A stretch of 64,000 nucleotides of DNA from Cryptomeria japonica (lineage: Eukaryota > Streptophyta > Pinopsida > Cupressales > Cupressaceae), in the NCBI RefSeq assembly GCF_030272615.1, contig NC_081414.1, positions 53,934,636 through 53,998,635 on the forward strand. The letters run 5' to 3'. Within the stretch, counting starts at the first letter, position 1; the number at the start of each line of letters is the position of its first letter. A program made the position numbers and the translations under genes. Positions 46,923 to 58,844 of the stretch are shown here, in pieces. The notes under the pieces were generated by a model. That model searched no databases and had not been told where the DNA came from. It saw nothing but the letters and a program-made list of their open reading frames with translations.

Positions 46923-49745
46923 ATGGTGACTAATGCAAATTTGGCCAAAAGGGTAGAAGACTAAGAGGAAGAGAATAGACTCCTCAAGGAAAAGTTGGAA
47001 CGATTGGAGAATAAAGTAGGTGAAGTAGAAGAAAAAACCGAGAAGGTGACTATCAAAGTCAATGAAGAAAAGGGTAAAGAAGTGGTAGAGGAGGATGCCA
47101 CACCTAAACTAGATCTTGTTTTTCTAGAAGAACCTTTCCTTAGAGCCATCAAAGCCTTAGGGGGTTAAGTCCCTAAAAGGAGTGCCACTTTTTAGTGAAA
47201 AATGGAACCAGAAGTGGTTATGGAGTGGATTGAAGGGTTAGAGAATCACTTTGGGTATGATGGAGTTAGTGAATCCCAAAGGGTGAAGGTAGCCAAATCT
47301 AGATTGAGAGGAGAAACCTTGACTTGGTGGAAGTTCATCCAAGAGTAGAGATAAAAGGAGGGTATGAACCAAATTGCCACTTGGAAAGGAATGTTAGCCA
47401 AGGTAAGAGAAGCCTATATCTCTAAAGACTATGAGATCCAACTACACAAAAGGAGACAAAATTTGAGACAAAGAGAACTAGATGTGAGAAGCTACACTGA
47501 ATAATTTTAGAAGTTGTGTTTGAGATCCAAGGTGGTAGAAGATGAAAGCATCAAGGTTGCTAGGTACTTGAATGGTTTGAGGTTGAATATCTAAGAAGAG
47601 TTAAGCTTGTTGTGTCCTAGTATTGTCCACAAGTGCTATCAATTGGCACTCAAGGTGAAATAGAAGAGTAAAAAGAAACAAGAGCAAAGTAATATAGGCA
47701 GACATCATAGAGGTAGCTATGGTGGAAGAGGTGTAGACAAAAGATCCTAAGGGGAATCCAATAGAAAGAGCAGCTATAGAGGAAGGGGATCTAGAAAATC
47801 TAGTGGACTAGGAAAAGGGTCCTATTTCTCCACAATGAAGTGCTACAACGATCATCAACTCGGGAACCCTACCTATAGATGCTCGAAGAAGTCTTCTTCA
47901 TCCTAAGGAGGTGAAAGGAGAGTGAGTTATATCGAAGAGGATGCAACAACTATGAAGTCACCAAAGGTGAGCTTAGATTTTGAGGTTGGAGAGAACCTCA
48001 TGATAAGAAGATTTTTTATCAAAGAACTAGTAAAGGAGAAACCTAGTCAATGAAGGTCCTTGTTTAGGATAAAGTGCAAGATCATGGGTAAGGTGTGTAG
48101 AGTGGTGGTGGATTTAGGATCTACTGACAACATAGTGTCAGAAGAAGTAATAAGCAAACTCAAACTACAAAGAATCCCACATAGTGATCCTTATAGGGTT
48201 ACTTGGCTCAACAAGGGGCAACATATTTTGGTGAATGAGAAAACTTGGGTGGAGTTCACCATAGGAGGCTAAAAAGACAATATTTTGTATGATATCTTGC
48301 CAATGGATGCATGCAACCTACTGCTAGGTAGGCCTTGGCCATTTGGTAGAAAAACAATACACCATGGAGAAAAGAACTTCTACATCTTTCAAAAAGATGG
48401 AGTTACCTACAAAATTCAATCCATAGGATATGGAGAAGAGGGCAGATCTAAAGGTTCAAATGTACTACTAGTTGGTGAGAAGGAGTTCATGAACACTCTC
48501 AAAGAAGGAGAAGGAGCAGGGTTTGCATTTGTTGTGAAACCAAAATAGGAAAAGACGGAGAAGGATTGTATACCTGATGAAGTGCAAAAAATACTCAATC
48601 AGTTTAGCGAAATCATAAGTGATGGAACACCTACTACTTTGCCTCCTCGATGAGCCATTAGCCATCAGATTGACTTTATACTTAGAGCCTCATTACCTAA
48701 TAAAGTAACCTACAAAATGACACCAGAGTAGAACATAGAAGTGGCTAAGAAAATTCAAGAACTTTTGGATAATGGTCTTATAAGAAAGAGCATCAGCCCA
48801 TGTGCAGTTCCCACCATTTTGGCACCTAAGAAGGGAGGTACTTGGAGACTTTGTACTAATTTAAGATCCATCAACCAAATTACAAGGAGATATAAATTTC
48901 CTATTCCAAGAATTGAAGATTTGATGGATTATTTAGGGGATGCTAAGTATTTCACCAAGATAGACCTCAAGAGTGGCTACCACCAAATCAGAATCAAGGA
49001 GGGAGATGAGTGGAAGACAACATTCAAAACCACTGAAGGTCTTTATGAATGGCTTGTCATGCCATTTGGACTCACAAATTCCCCTAGCACATTCATGAGG
49101 CTCATGAATGAAGTCCTCAAAAATTACATTGGTAAATTTGTTGTTGTTTATCTATATTATATCTTGATTTTCAATAAATGTAAAGAAGAACATCTTAGGC
49201 ATATGAAAATTGTATTAAAAAATTATGTGATGAACAACTAACTATCAATTTGGAGAAATATGACTTCATGAAACAGGAGTTGGTGTATCTTGGGTTTGTA
49301 ATCTCAAGTGGTGATTTGAAGATGGATACCTCAAAGGCAAAAGTAATAATTAGTTGGCCTACACCCAAAAAAATAAGTGAAGTGAGGAGTTTTTATGGTT
49401 TGGCTCAGTTTTATAGGAAGTTCCTTAAAGGGTTTAGTGAGATATGTGCACCTATGCTTGATACAATCAAAGGAGGTGTGAAGAATAAGTTTCAATGGAC
49501 AAAAGAGGCAAATAAAGGATTTGAACTATTGAAGACAAAGGTGGCTACTCAACCTATCCTTGTTCTTCCAAGCTTTGAAAAACTCTTCACCATTGAATGT
49601 GATGCAAGCAACATAGCAGTTGGAGCAGTCCTAAGCCAAGACAATAGACAGGTGGCATTATTGAGTGAAAATCTTAATGATGCCAAGAAAAGGTATTCTT
49701 GATATGATTTGGAATGATATGGACTTGATCAAGCACTTCATGTGT
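46923..49745 (+). pseudogene. Gypsy-1 gag-pol, truncated in RNase H
   Basis: The frame from ATG 46923 gives a coiled-coil start (LLKEKLERLENKV); Retrotrans_gag (VMEWIEGLENHFG, LRGETLTWWKF); an Arg/Gly/Ser stretch with a decayed knuckle (CYNDHQLGNPTYRC); a retropepsin-like segment (VVVDLGSTDNIVS, LLGRPW); RT ([51 protein letters not shown]); and RNase H up to NDAKKRYS. The RT active site YLDD reads YLYY near 49,150, with both Asp codons GAT changed to TAT. One base is missing in an A-run near 49,220. Many stops interrupt gag. The sequence ends near 49,745 without integrase. Confidence 0.88.
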
Positions 49746-49797
49746 GTGTGTTGATGTTTTATTATAACTTTATGACCTACCTAGATAGATGGAATCC

Positions 49798-51236
49798 CAA
49801 GGTCCACTCCATGATCATGTACCTAATCAGGATCCACCTGCATAGGCTCCTGATCAGTAGCCACATGATGATATATATCCTCCACACCAGGATCCCTCGT
49901 TGCCTAATATTGCTACCATTTTTCACTACAGTGACCATGAATACAAAGGTTGAGGGTCATATTAGATTACCCACATATTGATGGCGTGTACAAGAGTACA
50001 TGCAAATCAATTTTTGATAGTTTGTGGACATTGAGGGACCACCTAGTTAGTCACACCTCATTTTCACCGGAGGTTATAGCTGATATTTATAGACAGTTGA
50101 GTAGTGAGGTGATGGGTCATGATTCTTTTTCTTATGTGGTGAGGGTGGTCTTGAAGGAGACCATCAAGGAGAGAATTTTTCCACAATATCAGGAGAAGAG
50201 TAAGGTGACATGATATCAGGTCATGAGATGTATCGATCTAGACATTACATAATTGATTTACCCACGCTTCTTAGGTGCCCATGGTTGTTATCCTAATAAT
50301 GACAAAATACCATTATACTTTTCACAATAGGTATTTGCTAAGGTTCATTGTCAAATGAAACCAAACTACCTTGATATTCCAGCATATTATGGACAGGGGA
50401 GGGGCAAGATTGCTGACAGAGATGCATATCATAGGCATGATAGAGCTTTGGTTAGACACAAGGACCTTGTTGCCATGAGATTTTTGGCATTAGTTCCAGC
50501 CCTCACCTCAATAGTGGACCACATTGTGATTTCTTCTTAGAGAGAAGCAATTGATAGGATTGGACAGATTACATCAATAGCAGCCACCATATCATTCGAT
50601 AGGTTGGGCAAATACATGTTGAGTCAACCACGTTCGAGATCATCCACAAATCATGCATCTTCTAGTCATGGGGTGGCTTCAGATTCAGATGATCAGTATA
50701 TTACTACTGGCATCACTTCCTCAGATGAGGTAGAAGCTATAGTAGGAGGTGGCAGACATGTACAGATATCAATGTATTTAGCCGAGGACCTGCTATATTC
50801 TTACCATTTTATTTCATCTCATCTTTGGATACCATTGGTTGTTGTTAGAGAGGATATTCTCAGAGATGGGCAGGCTACCGATGCATTGATGCATACCCCA
50901 AGGTAGTCACAATATTCTCATCACTCTATGCATGCTCCAAGCACTGACCCACCTATAGATAACTCTATTTCTACAGAGGAGGAGATATGAGCTGATCAAT
51001 TCCATATCATAGATGAGGGCTTGGATTCATTTGAGGAGCACCTGCGAGGTTTGAGCCATACTGGGTTTATGGATATGCTACTACAATCAGACACTTCATC
51101 CATGATGCCTAGTCATCTAGTTAGCCCCTTACACTCCTTAGTCATATGTACAGCCAGAGAGAGATATACAGGCATGAGTGATGTGGTTGGTATGATCACA
51201 AGACATAATTAGACTATACAGCCTACTCCTAATACA
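49798..51236 (+). pseudogene. Unrecognised long pseudogene, plus strand
   Basis: A Pro/Gln/His-rich start (LHDHVPNQDPPA, PHDDIYPPHQDPSLPN) in one frame is followed by a second frame, from about 49,950, readable for about 430 codons with several stops: LDYPHIDGVYKSTCKSIFDS, WTLRDHLVSHTSFSPEVIAD, KPNYLDIPAYYGQGRGKIAD, HRHDRALVRHKDLVAMRF, then a Ser-rich acidic tail. Early stops fall in CAG-like contexts (PPA-stop-APDQ-stop-PHDD). I do not recognise the protein. It lies 2.1 kb from, and tail-to-tail with, the minus-strand transposase-like gene. It may be a second gene of the same element or an unrelated relic. Confidence 0.4.
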
Positions 51237-51239
51237 TAG

Positions 51240-52500
51240 GTATGTACATGTGCGTTTAAATTTTTAAAAGATGTATATGTTGTAATGTATGATAAATCTA
51301 TACAGATCATTTAATAAATAATAGAAGTTAGCTTTTATCATTTAAATTGATCTTGGACTAATCCTAAAATACATGTATATACATATGTATAATAGTTAGC
51401 TCATGTCACTTCTAGCTTGAGCTCTCAGTATGTGCGCAGGAGAGATTCTTTCGATGGTACACAGGTTTTTAGTGGATAGGTTAGTTATGGTTTTTTGCAT
51501 ATATGTACATGTATGTATGTGCATTGCAATTTATATTTAAATTTAAATTTAAGTAGTCGGATTTGATTATATTTAAAAATATGCACACATGTATATGTGT
51601 AGAGATCTATATTTAATATCTAAATAAATTCTACTTTTGCAGGGTCTATTGATATCTAGACTCTCACCAAGACTCTCCCTCAAATGGTTGCCATGTTCAT
51701 AACCGACATGATGCATGTTGATTTGCTGGACTTTATAGCTCATTTGTTTATCTTTTTATATACATGTACATTTTATAATTTCATATTATACATTCATGCA
51801 TGTATGAAGTTCTAGATTATACTTTATATAGTTTATGTTTGATCAGATTATATATTTCATGCATGTATGTTAGATTATGTACTTTATACAGTATGTGTTT
51901 GATCTTGGATTAAATATGTCATGTGCATGTATGGTTAGATTATACTTTATATGTATAGTTTGTACATTTGATCCTAGATTATATATCACATCATTTGTAT
52001 TTAGATTATATATGATCATGCACATATTAGATTACTTACACACTTTATATTTGCATGTTTGATATATATACTTTAAATATTTATTTAAGTTAAATGATGT
52101 GTTTGATTATATGTAACTTATTAGATCACATGTGTATATGTATGTACATGATTGATTATTCTTTTAAATTATATTATATAAGATCATCTAGACTGGATTG
52201 GTGTAAATGTCCAATTTAAAAAATGTTTTTAAGAACTTTAAAACTTTCAAATTTATAGATCTGTGATTGAATTTGTGTACATGTAGATAGATTTAAAAAA
52301 GATTGATATGTTTATTTTTAATTTTACTACAAGTAACATGTATATGTAGATATGCATTGAATTTAAATAAATTTGTGAACAATATATCCACTCCATTGTG
52401 CAAGCCATGAACAATATAAAAAATCACACTTGTTCATATCAAATGAACAAACTCAAGTTAATGAACATATTCAATAATTTAAATTCTAGAAGTTTAATTG
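51240..52500. other. AT-rich, TGTATATG-rich noncoding stretch
   Basis: Long runs built from ATGTATATG, TACATGTA and similar alternating words, with no coding signal. Possibly the interior of the putative DNA transposon. Confidence 0.4.
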
Positions 52501-52507
52501 GAACAAG

Positions 52508-53375
52508 TTAAGTAGAACTGAACATTCTGAAGTATTAAAAATTAAAAATTCACACATGTAGGTTAAAACACATGTACTTCTAGGTGTACTTAATAGTTCA
52601 CACCACATCACGTGGTTCAGATCGCTCTTCAATTATTACACACATGTCCTAATTTAATATCAAATTAACACATACATCCTAATTTAATATGCATTTTTAA
52701 TTAAATTTACACATGCAACATGTCCTAATTTAATTTACATACATGCTAAATTATTTTAACAACTTACAAATTACATATGCATACATGCATTTAGAATTAG
52801 ATAAACTATACATCCTAATTGTACATGTGACCCCCTTAAGACCTATTCAAATTTACACACATATGTATCCTAATTTAATATCAAGTTTAATACAAATGCA
52901 TTTTTAAAATTTAATGAATACATGGTCATCTTAATTTACTTAAAACATACATACATGCTAAAATATTTTAACAACTTACAAATTATGCATGTGCATTTAG
53001 AATTAGATATATATACATCCTAATCAAGTCCATACATCGAGCCTTCACACATTTTAAACTCATCCACATGTCCCAATTTAATTTACATACGCGCACGTAA
53101 GTATTATTTAACATGTACATTAACTTCATACATCCTAATTTAATATAATTGAAAATTTCATATTTAACTCAATAATATATGGTCCACACAAGCTATATAT
53201 ATATATCAAATATTAAATTCAAACACTTTAATGTATTTAATAATTTATCTAAGTTTGAAAACAAGTTAAGTTCTAATTTATCAAGTATTAATTCAATTCA
53301 TGAGTTGAAACACATATACTTTGGTTTACTAAATAGTTCATACCACATGAAGTGGTTCAGACCGCTCTTCAAAAA
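52508..53375. repeat. Local direct duplications downstream of the transposase gene
   Basis: Sequence at 52,508-52,634 (ACAAGTTAAG through GTGGTTCAGATCGCTCTTCA) recurs at about 53,255-53,375, overlapping the last codons of the minus-strand gene. Between them a 200-bp unit, 52,729-52,820 and 52,935-53,026 (ACATACATGCTAAA...TTAGAATTAGAT), is also repeated. Confidence 0.65.
52829..52847 (-). repeat. Left-side copy of the GGGG-TTAAG subterminal motif
   Basis: GACCCCCTTAAGACCTATT matches the core of the motif array at 56.7-57.4 kb and lies on the other side of the transposase gene. Its orientation is inverted relative to the outermost right copy. Confidence 0.5.
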
Positions 53376-53948
53376 CACTTAATAATTTCTCATGATCTTC
53401 ACTATCTAGTCTCCACTTTTGAGACCACCCACGATGTGGAACTGTTTGAAGAATTAGGCCAACAACAATGACCAAGTGGCTATACTGATATACCTTGTTT
53501 TCAATTTGGTATTCAGTGAAATGAATGCCATGTTGAACAATTTTAACTTGTTTGAAATATGTCACTTGTGCTATAACTGAGCCTGCATGTACATGTATAT
53601 AAGAAATGAGAAATAAAAAATTTGCACGTAAGCGAGCTGTGTACATATAAAAATTAAAATATGTGTAGATGTGCATGTTTAAAATAAATTTATTTAAAAT
53701 AATCTAAACGGTAAAATCAATTCAATCTGTGGGAAAGGACATTCTATCGCTCATTTCAGATTTTGTTAACTTCTTTCTTTCTTTTGTGCAACATAATAAA
53801 TAATAACTAACACATTCTATATTTCCATCTTCTGCTATGACTGCAAAAATATCTCCTGCAATTTGAAACAAGTTAAATAAATTTAAAATGTATGTACTCG
53901 ATTTAAAAATTATATAATTTATTTACATGTATGCATTCTTTTTAAAGG

Positions 53949-54023
<75 letters not shown>

Positions 54024-56581
54024 AAATAAATGTGTACGTCATATACCTTTTTTAATCAATCCTGAAATATGGTCATAATCACCAGAAATCAAAGGAATGT
54101 CTTCAAATATTTTTTCCTCATTTGAATCCTCATACGTGTCAAAAACATCTAGTGGCACCAATTTCCATTCACTAACATATACAAGCTCTTGGTTCTTGCA
54201 ATCAACATAGTTTTCCAAAATGCAATCAGAACAAAAACATGAATAATCCCTAGTGTACAATGTCCATTGGCAATTATCTGTACTCATGACACAATGCAAA
54301 GATCTTATCCTCTCCACGCTCTTGCATCCATGCATTGATCTTCTATCCACATCTGCAAAATGTACATGTTTACACAAACATACATGTAGATAAAGTTGTT
54401 AAATTAAAACATTTGAACTAGGAACATTTTAAAAAATTAAAAAAAATTTAAATAAAACACTAAAAGAGAACACATAACCGTTATCTCCCAAAACACTCTA
54501 TATGGAATGGGCCTGTATGTTCTCAATGATGATTCACTAGGATAATTAGGTTGCACAAAGTGTTTCTTACACCATTCAACAACATCATGTGCATCTCTTG
54601 TATGATCTCCTGTATAATTTATTTGATGCTTTCTTAAATCATGTTTGATACAAGCTCCTGCACCATCACGTTCACCCTTTCCATGACCACTCTAAGAAAA
54701 CTCAAAACATGTAGTATTTTATCATTTTGATGATATCTACATAGTGCATAAAATGTCCTTGAATATTTCAATTGTGTCGCACATCCATTAGACCAAACAA
54801 AATTTTTAACTATTGTTATGCCTCTCTCTTTCAAATATTGAAAAAATTTATTAAAGCAATGTTGTACAAAAAGTGTGTCATGCTCCTTATCATCACTGAT
54901 TTAGAAGTGGTACTCTTTCTTAATGAAACAATTTTAAAATGTACTATCAACACCATCAAAATTCATTTGTGTGTGTCAATAACACATGCACCATAATAGT
55001 GATTTCCTTTGAAAAATAATACTCTGATTGAATCTCGTTTTGATGTGCAAAAGAGTATTTTTTTGTGAAGTCCACTATGGATAGAATAGTTCCAAGTGGT
55101 AAAGTGCCTCTTAATGTTTTAAATTGTTTGGCTTGCCACTTGGAAAAAAAACCATGGCATATGTATGGTTTTATCAACTTACGAAAATTTTCCATAAATG
55201 TTCCAATAGGTATTTCCTCGTCTACATAATCTAACCTTGTAGATTCCTTTCCAAATTTTGTTTCAATTTTTTTGTACTTGTAACTCTTGCAATTTAACAT
55301 CTTCCTCATGTCAGTATCTTCATCTCTCAAAGTCAATTTAGCCAACTACCTGCATGTTCCACAAATTCATATTATGCAAATTATTTGACCGGTTGCATTA
55401 TCATTTGATTTATCACATAAGATGGATGCTATGAATTGACTTGTTCATTTAGGAGGAGATTTTTCATAACCATTACTATCTTATCTAATATTTCAAAACA
55501 CCTTATAGTATAGATCAAATTCGATGTGATAATGACAACAACAAGTTTTGAAGACTTTGCCTACCTTCACATAATATGGCCTTAACCATTCAAACATGGT
55601 TTGTCCAATCTTTATATGAGGGTTTGTTTTATTAAACAACACATACAATTCATGTTTTGTTGTGTCTAACCAATGTTTTACATTGAGATCATAATGATAA
55701 GGGCCAATCCTTTTCTTGATAACATCTCTACTGTTTAATGAAGGACAACTATTATCATTCGAAAAACTTGTCACGAAGTTCCTAACAACATCTTCAATTC
55801 TATTAGAACAAGGAGCTCTACACATAATTGCCCAATTCCCTTTTATGGTAGTATCATCCAAACTCTTTCTCCTTTTCACATATTTTGATATTTTCCTTCT
55901 ACTAAAACCAAACTCAGATGACAGTGAAGAGATTTGTCTTTTTTGAGGCAATCTTTCATTTACTAAAGATGTCAACATCAGTCTTCTTGAAATGGTCTTA
56001 TCTACTATTCGATATGTTTTATCAATGTTCACAAAACCTTTCTTAACATTATCAACAATAGATTTTTGTAGCTGAGAATTTTTCCACTTTTGACTTGTTG
56101 TATCTATACCCAACAATTTCAGTGGATCTATTAAGTCTTTGGGAGTAAGTACAATTGATAACAATTGAGCTTTCTCTAGTGCATTATTAGGATTGTTGAA
56201 ATCAGACATTATTTATTTTGCACTTTTATTCATTGACCTCCTTTTAGTATATCTAGGTTCCTCACTAAGACGCTTCAACTCATCCACATCCATTTCAAGT
56301 AAATGATCTAAATTTTTATAAGAAATATTTCTTTTCACCTGTTTAGCTAGATCCACAATATGCTCATCCATACCGGTTGTAAGAGGTAAAGATCCTGACC
56401 CCTCTCCTTCAACCTCCATTGGTTTAACTTGGTCAAGCTCCTCCCTATTTTCATCAGCTATATTGTGTTCTTCAACAAGTTCGTTTGCCTCAACTCCCAC
56501 TTGAGAACTCCCTTCTTCTTGAGCCCATTTTGCATATAATTTAAGATGACAGAGAATATTTTTAATGCAATGAAATTCCAA
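53338..56581 (-). pseudogene. Decayed DDE-transposase-like gene with introns
   Basis: Transcription runs right to left. The long first part (56,581 to about 54,479) has a TAA at 56,213-56,215 between two in-frame open segments and at least two later frameshifts. Landmarks are WLRPYYVKVGKVFKTCCCHY; a Cys segment near 55,380; FFSKWQAKQFKTLRG with SIVDFTKKYSF and HQNEIQSEYYFS near 55,050; ISDDKEHDTLFVQHCF near 54,880; NFVWSNGCATQLK near 54,785; and SGHGKGERDGAGACIK near 54,665. The Asp-rich blocks resemble D-D-E/D transposase positions, with the middle one now Asn. Introns follow. Exon 54352-54047 holds CFCSDC, and it joins in phase across a GT/AG intron to an exon from 53855 (GDIFAVIAEDGN). The last exon starts at 53582 and ends in TGA at 53338. 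Superfamily not assigned. Confidence 0.68.
53949..54019. repeat. Compound (AC)n(AT)n microsatellite
   Basis: About 9 AC followed by about 26 AT dinucleotides. It lies in an intron of the transposase-like gene. Confidence 0.95.
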
Positions 56582-56726
56582 GTTTAATTTGAAACCATTT
56601 TTTCAAGTCATTTAGTAAGACCTAAATATTATGTCATAAAAGGTGGACTATTATGTCATATTTAAACCTAACATTGCATAATAGGCCTCCTAATATCACA
56701 TGTAATATTTCCTAATATATGCATAA

Positions 56727-57431
56727 TATAGGTCTTAAGGGGACTCTTGAGTATAATGTGAAATGTTTTTGCATATGTCTAGTCATATAAATAGAACCTA
56801 TTATGACATAATAGGTTCTAAATTTATGTCATATTGAAGATCTATAATCACATAATAAGTCCTAATATCACATAATAAGACTTATTATTACTTAATATGA
56901 CCACATATGCAAAAACATTTCACATTAATATACCTGACTCCCCTTAAGATAGATATATTATGTGATATTAAAGGACCTATCACATGCAATTAAGTAGGTC
57001 TTAAATATGATATAAGTTAGAACCTATTATGACATAATAGGTCTGATTAATTATGACTTAATACATGACCAAGCATGCAAAAACATTTCACATTATACGT
57101 GAGTCCCCTTAAGACCTATATTATGCAAATATTAGGACCTAAATTATGTGATAGTAGGTCATTAATTTATCACATGTACATAATAGGCCCTAATATCTCA
57201 GAAATATAGGTCTTAAGGCCTAGACTCAAGTATATAATGTGAATTTTTTTTGCATGTGTGGTCATGTTATTAAGTCACAATAAGACCTATTATGTCATAA
57301 TTTTTTTTATTATGTCATATTTAAGATAGGTATTATCACATATAATAGGTCTTAATATCACATAATAGGTTGTAGTATCACATAATATAGGTTTAAGGGG
57401 ACTCAAGTATAATGTGAAATATTTTTGCATA
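56727..57431. repeat. Array of 50-65 bp motifs in both orientations
   Basis: Five copies of a unit with core ATAGGTCTTAAGGGGACTC followed by AATGTGAAATGTTTTTGCAT. Forward copies are at 56727-56789, 57202-57268 and 57381-57431, and reverse copies at 56896-56955 and 57064-57125. Between them lie 27-bp palindromes centred on CCTATTATGACATAATAGG (perfect at 56793-56819, near-perfect at 57019-57045). They sit just upstream of the minus-strand transposase-like gene. Confidence 0.8.
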
Positions 57432-57529
57432 CAGTTGAAAACAAAGAAGACATAATGTTTGTTTGTTTGAAAGTGTTTGATTGTCTTGATCATGCAAGCA
57501 TAGATCCTAGGGATGGGTGAGACAATAGT

Positions 57530-58782
57530 TGTTGAATCCCACTTGGGGGTTTACCCCAAGCTATGTAGTTCAAAGTGCATACTTAGGTGCTTGACCCTGT
57601 TACTACTTATCAAATTGCCATTAGTTTCATATCCAAAGTCATACTATATATTCTAGTCGGTTAGTATTACTGAACCATGTAGTTGGTACACATAGACAAG
57701 TCAGTATGAATAGTCTAGTCGGTTATAGAAGAAAGTAGTCACAGAATGCAGTATTCACCGAGCTATTTACCAAGTAATGTTTCATGGCTACCTAGTGGTA
57801 AAGTTAACTCACCAAGTTGATATTCATTGAGTGAAACATTTTACCAGATACATTGAACCTGGACATGCACATGAAAATGTGTTACAAGATTGAGGCACAT
57901 CTAACTATTTTTGCATTGGAAATTGCATTAGGAGATTGTGTATGATTACAAGGTCAATCTAACCAATGAGATATTTTGTTTAGTTATTCATTCGAAGAAT
58001 ATTTTTGTAAGATCAAAGCAATGAATTAAATCACCACTATAAGAGATCTATTTATACAACATGATTCTAGGGTTAGATATAAGATATGCAACAAGAGATA
58101 CAAGAGTGTGTGTGTATGCATGAAGGAAGACTGTTACAAAGACACACAGAGGTCACCGAGAAGGTTATCAGTGAATAGTCAAAGAACAGAGTAAACAGAA
58201 GGGTTTACCGAGTTTCATTATGGGTTACCAAGGTATGCTACAAGCTAGGTAATCTTATCCAGAGCACATAGAATCTGCTTTAGCATTTCAGATGTAAAGT
58301 TGCAGATATTTGTAATGATTTTATTGTAATACTTTGAAGTTGTAAGAGAAACCTTTAACAGGGTAAAAGACTCTAACCAGGTCTATAAATTGTAAATCCT
58401 TTAACCAGGTGCTACACTTATATAGTGTTGTAAAATCCTTTAGTAAGGTAGATCTAATTGATCTTGATACTCCTAACAGGGTAAGCTATCAGAAATATCT
58501 AAATGTAGCTCTAACCGAGAATTCTTTATTATTGCAGTAGTGAAGTTGTGGGTGCCATCCCCACCATAGTTCTTCTCTCTAACCAAGAGTTTCTACATGA
58601 CCAAAATATATGTGTTATGGAGTGAATCATGTATGATTGTTATCTGTTGATTTTAGTTTTATTTTATGTTACTGCACTATTCTGTTTATGCATAACAGTA
58701 AGGTTATTATCGAAGAAAATTTTTGGAGTAATGATTCACCCCTCCCCTCTCAGTACATTAGCTTTTCATGTTGGGCCTAACA
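57530..58782 (+). repeat. 5' LTR of NA-2 (about 1,253 bp)
   Basis: Begins TGTTGAATCCCACTTGG and ends GTTGGGCCTAACA, with ATGATTCACCCCTCCCCTCTC near the end as in the Copia-2 LTR family. Confidence 0.78.
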
Positions 58783-58784
58783 AT

Positions 58785-58796
58785 TGGTATCAGAGC
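58785..58796 (+). promoter_or_regulatory. Primer binding site of NA-2
   Basis: TGGTATCAGAGC, 2 bp after the LTR. Confidence 0.88.
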
Positions 58797-58844
58797 TTGA
58801 ATCTTGGAAAAGGGTTTAACTACCTAAAGAGAAAGATCTTAGTA

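Noticed and set aside
51240-52500. TGTATATG-rich sequence as a satellite or CRISPR-like array
   Set aside because: There are no regular units or constant spacers. It is irregular AT-rich sequence in a eukaryotic context.
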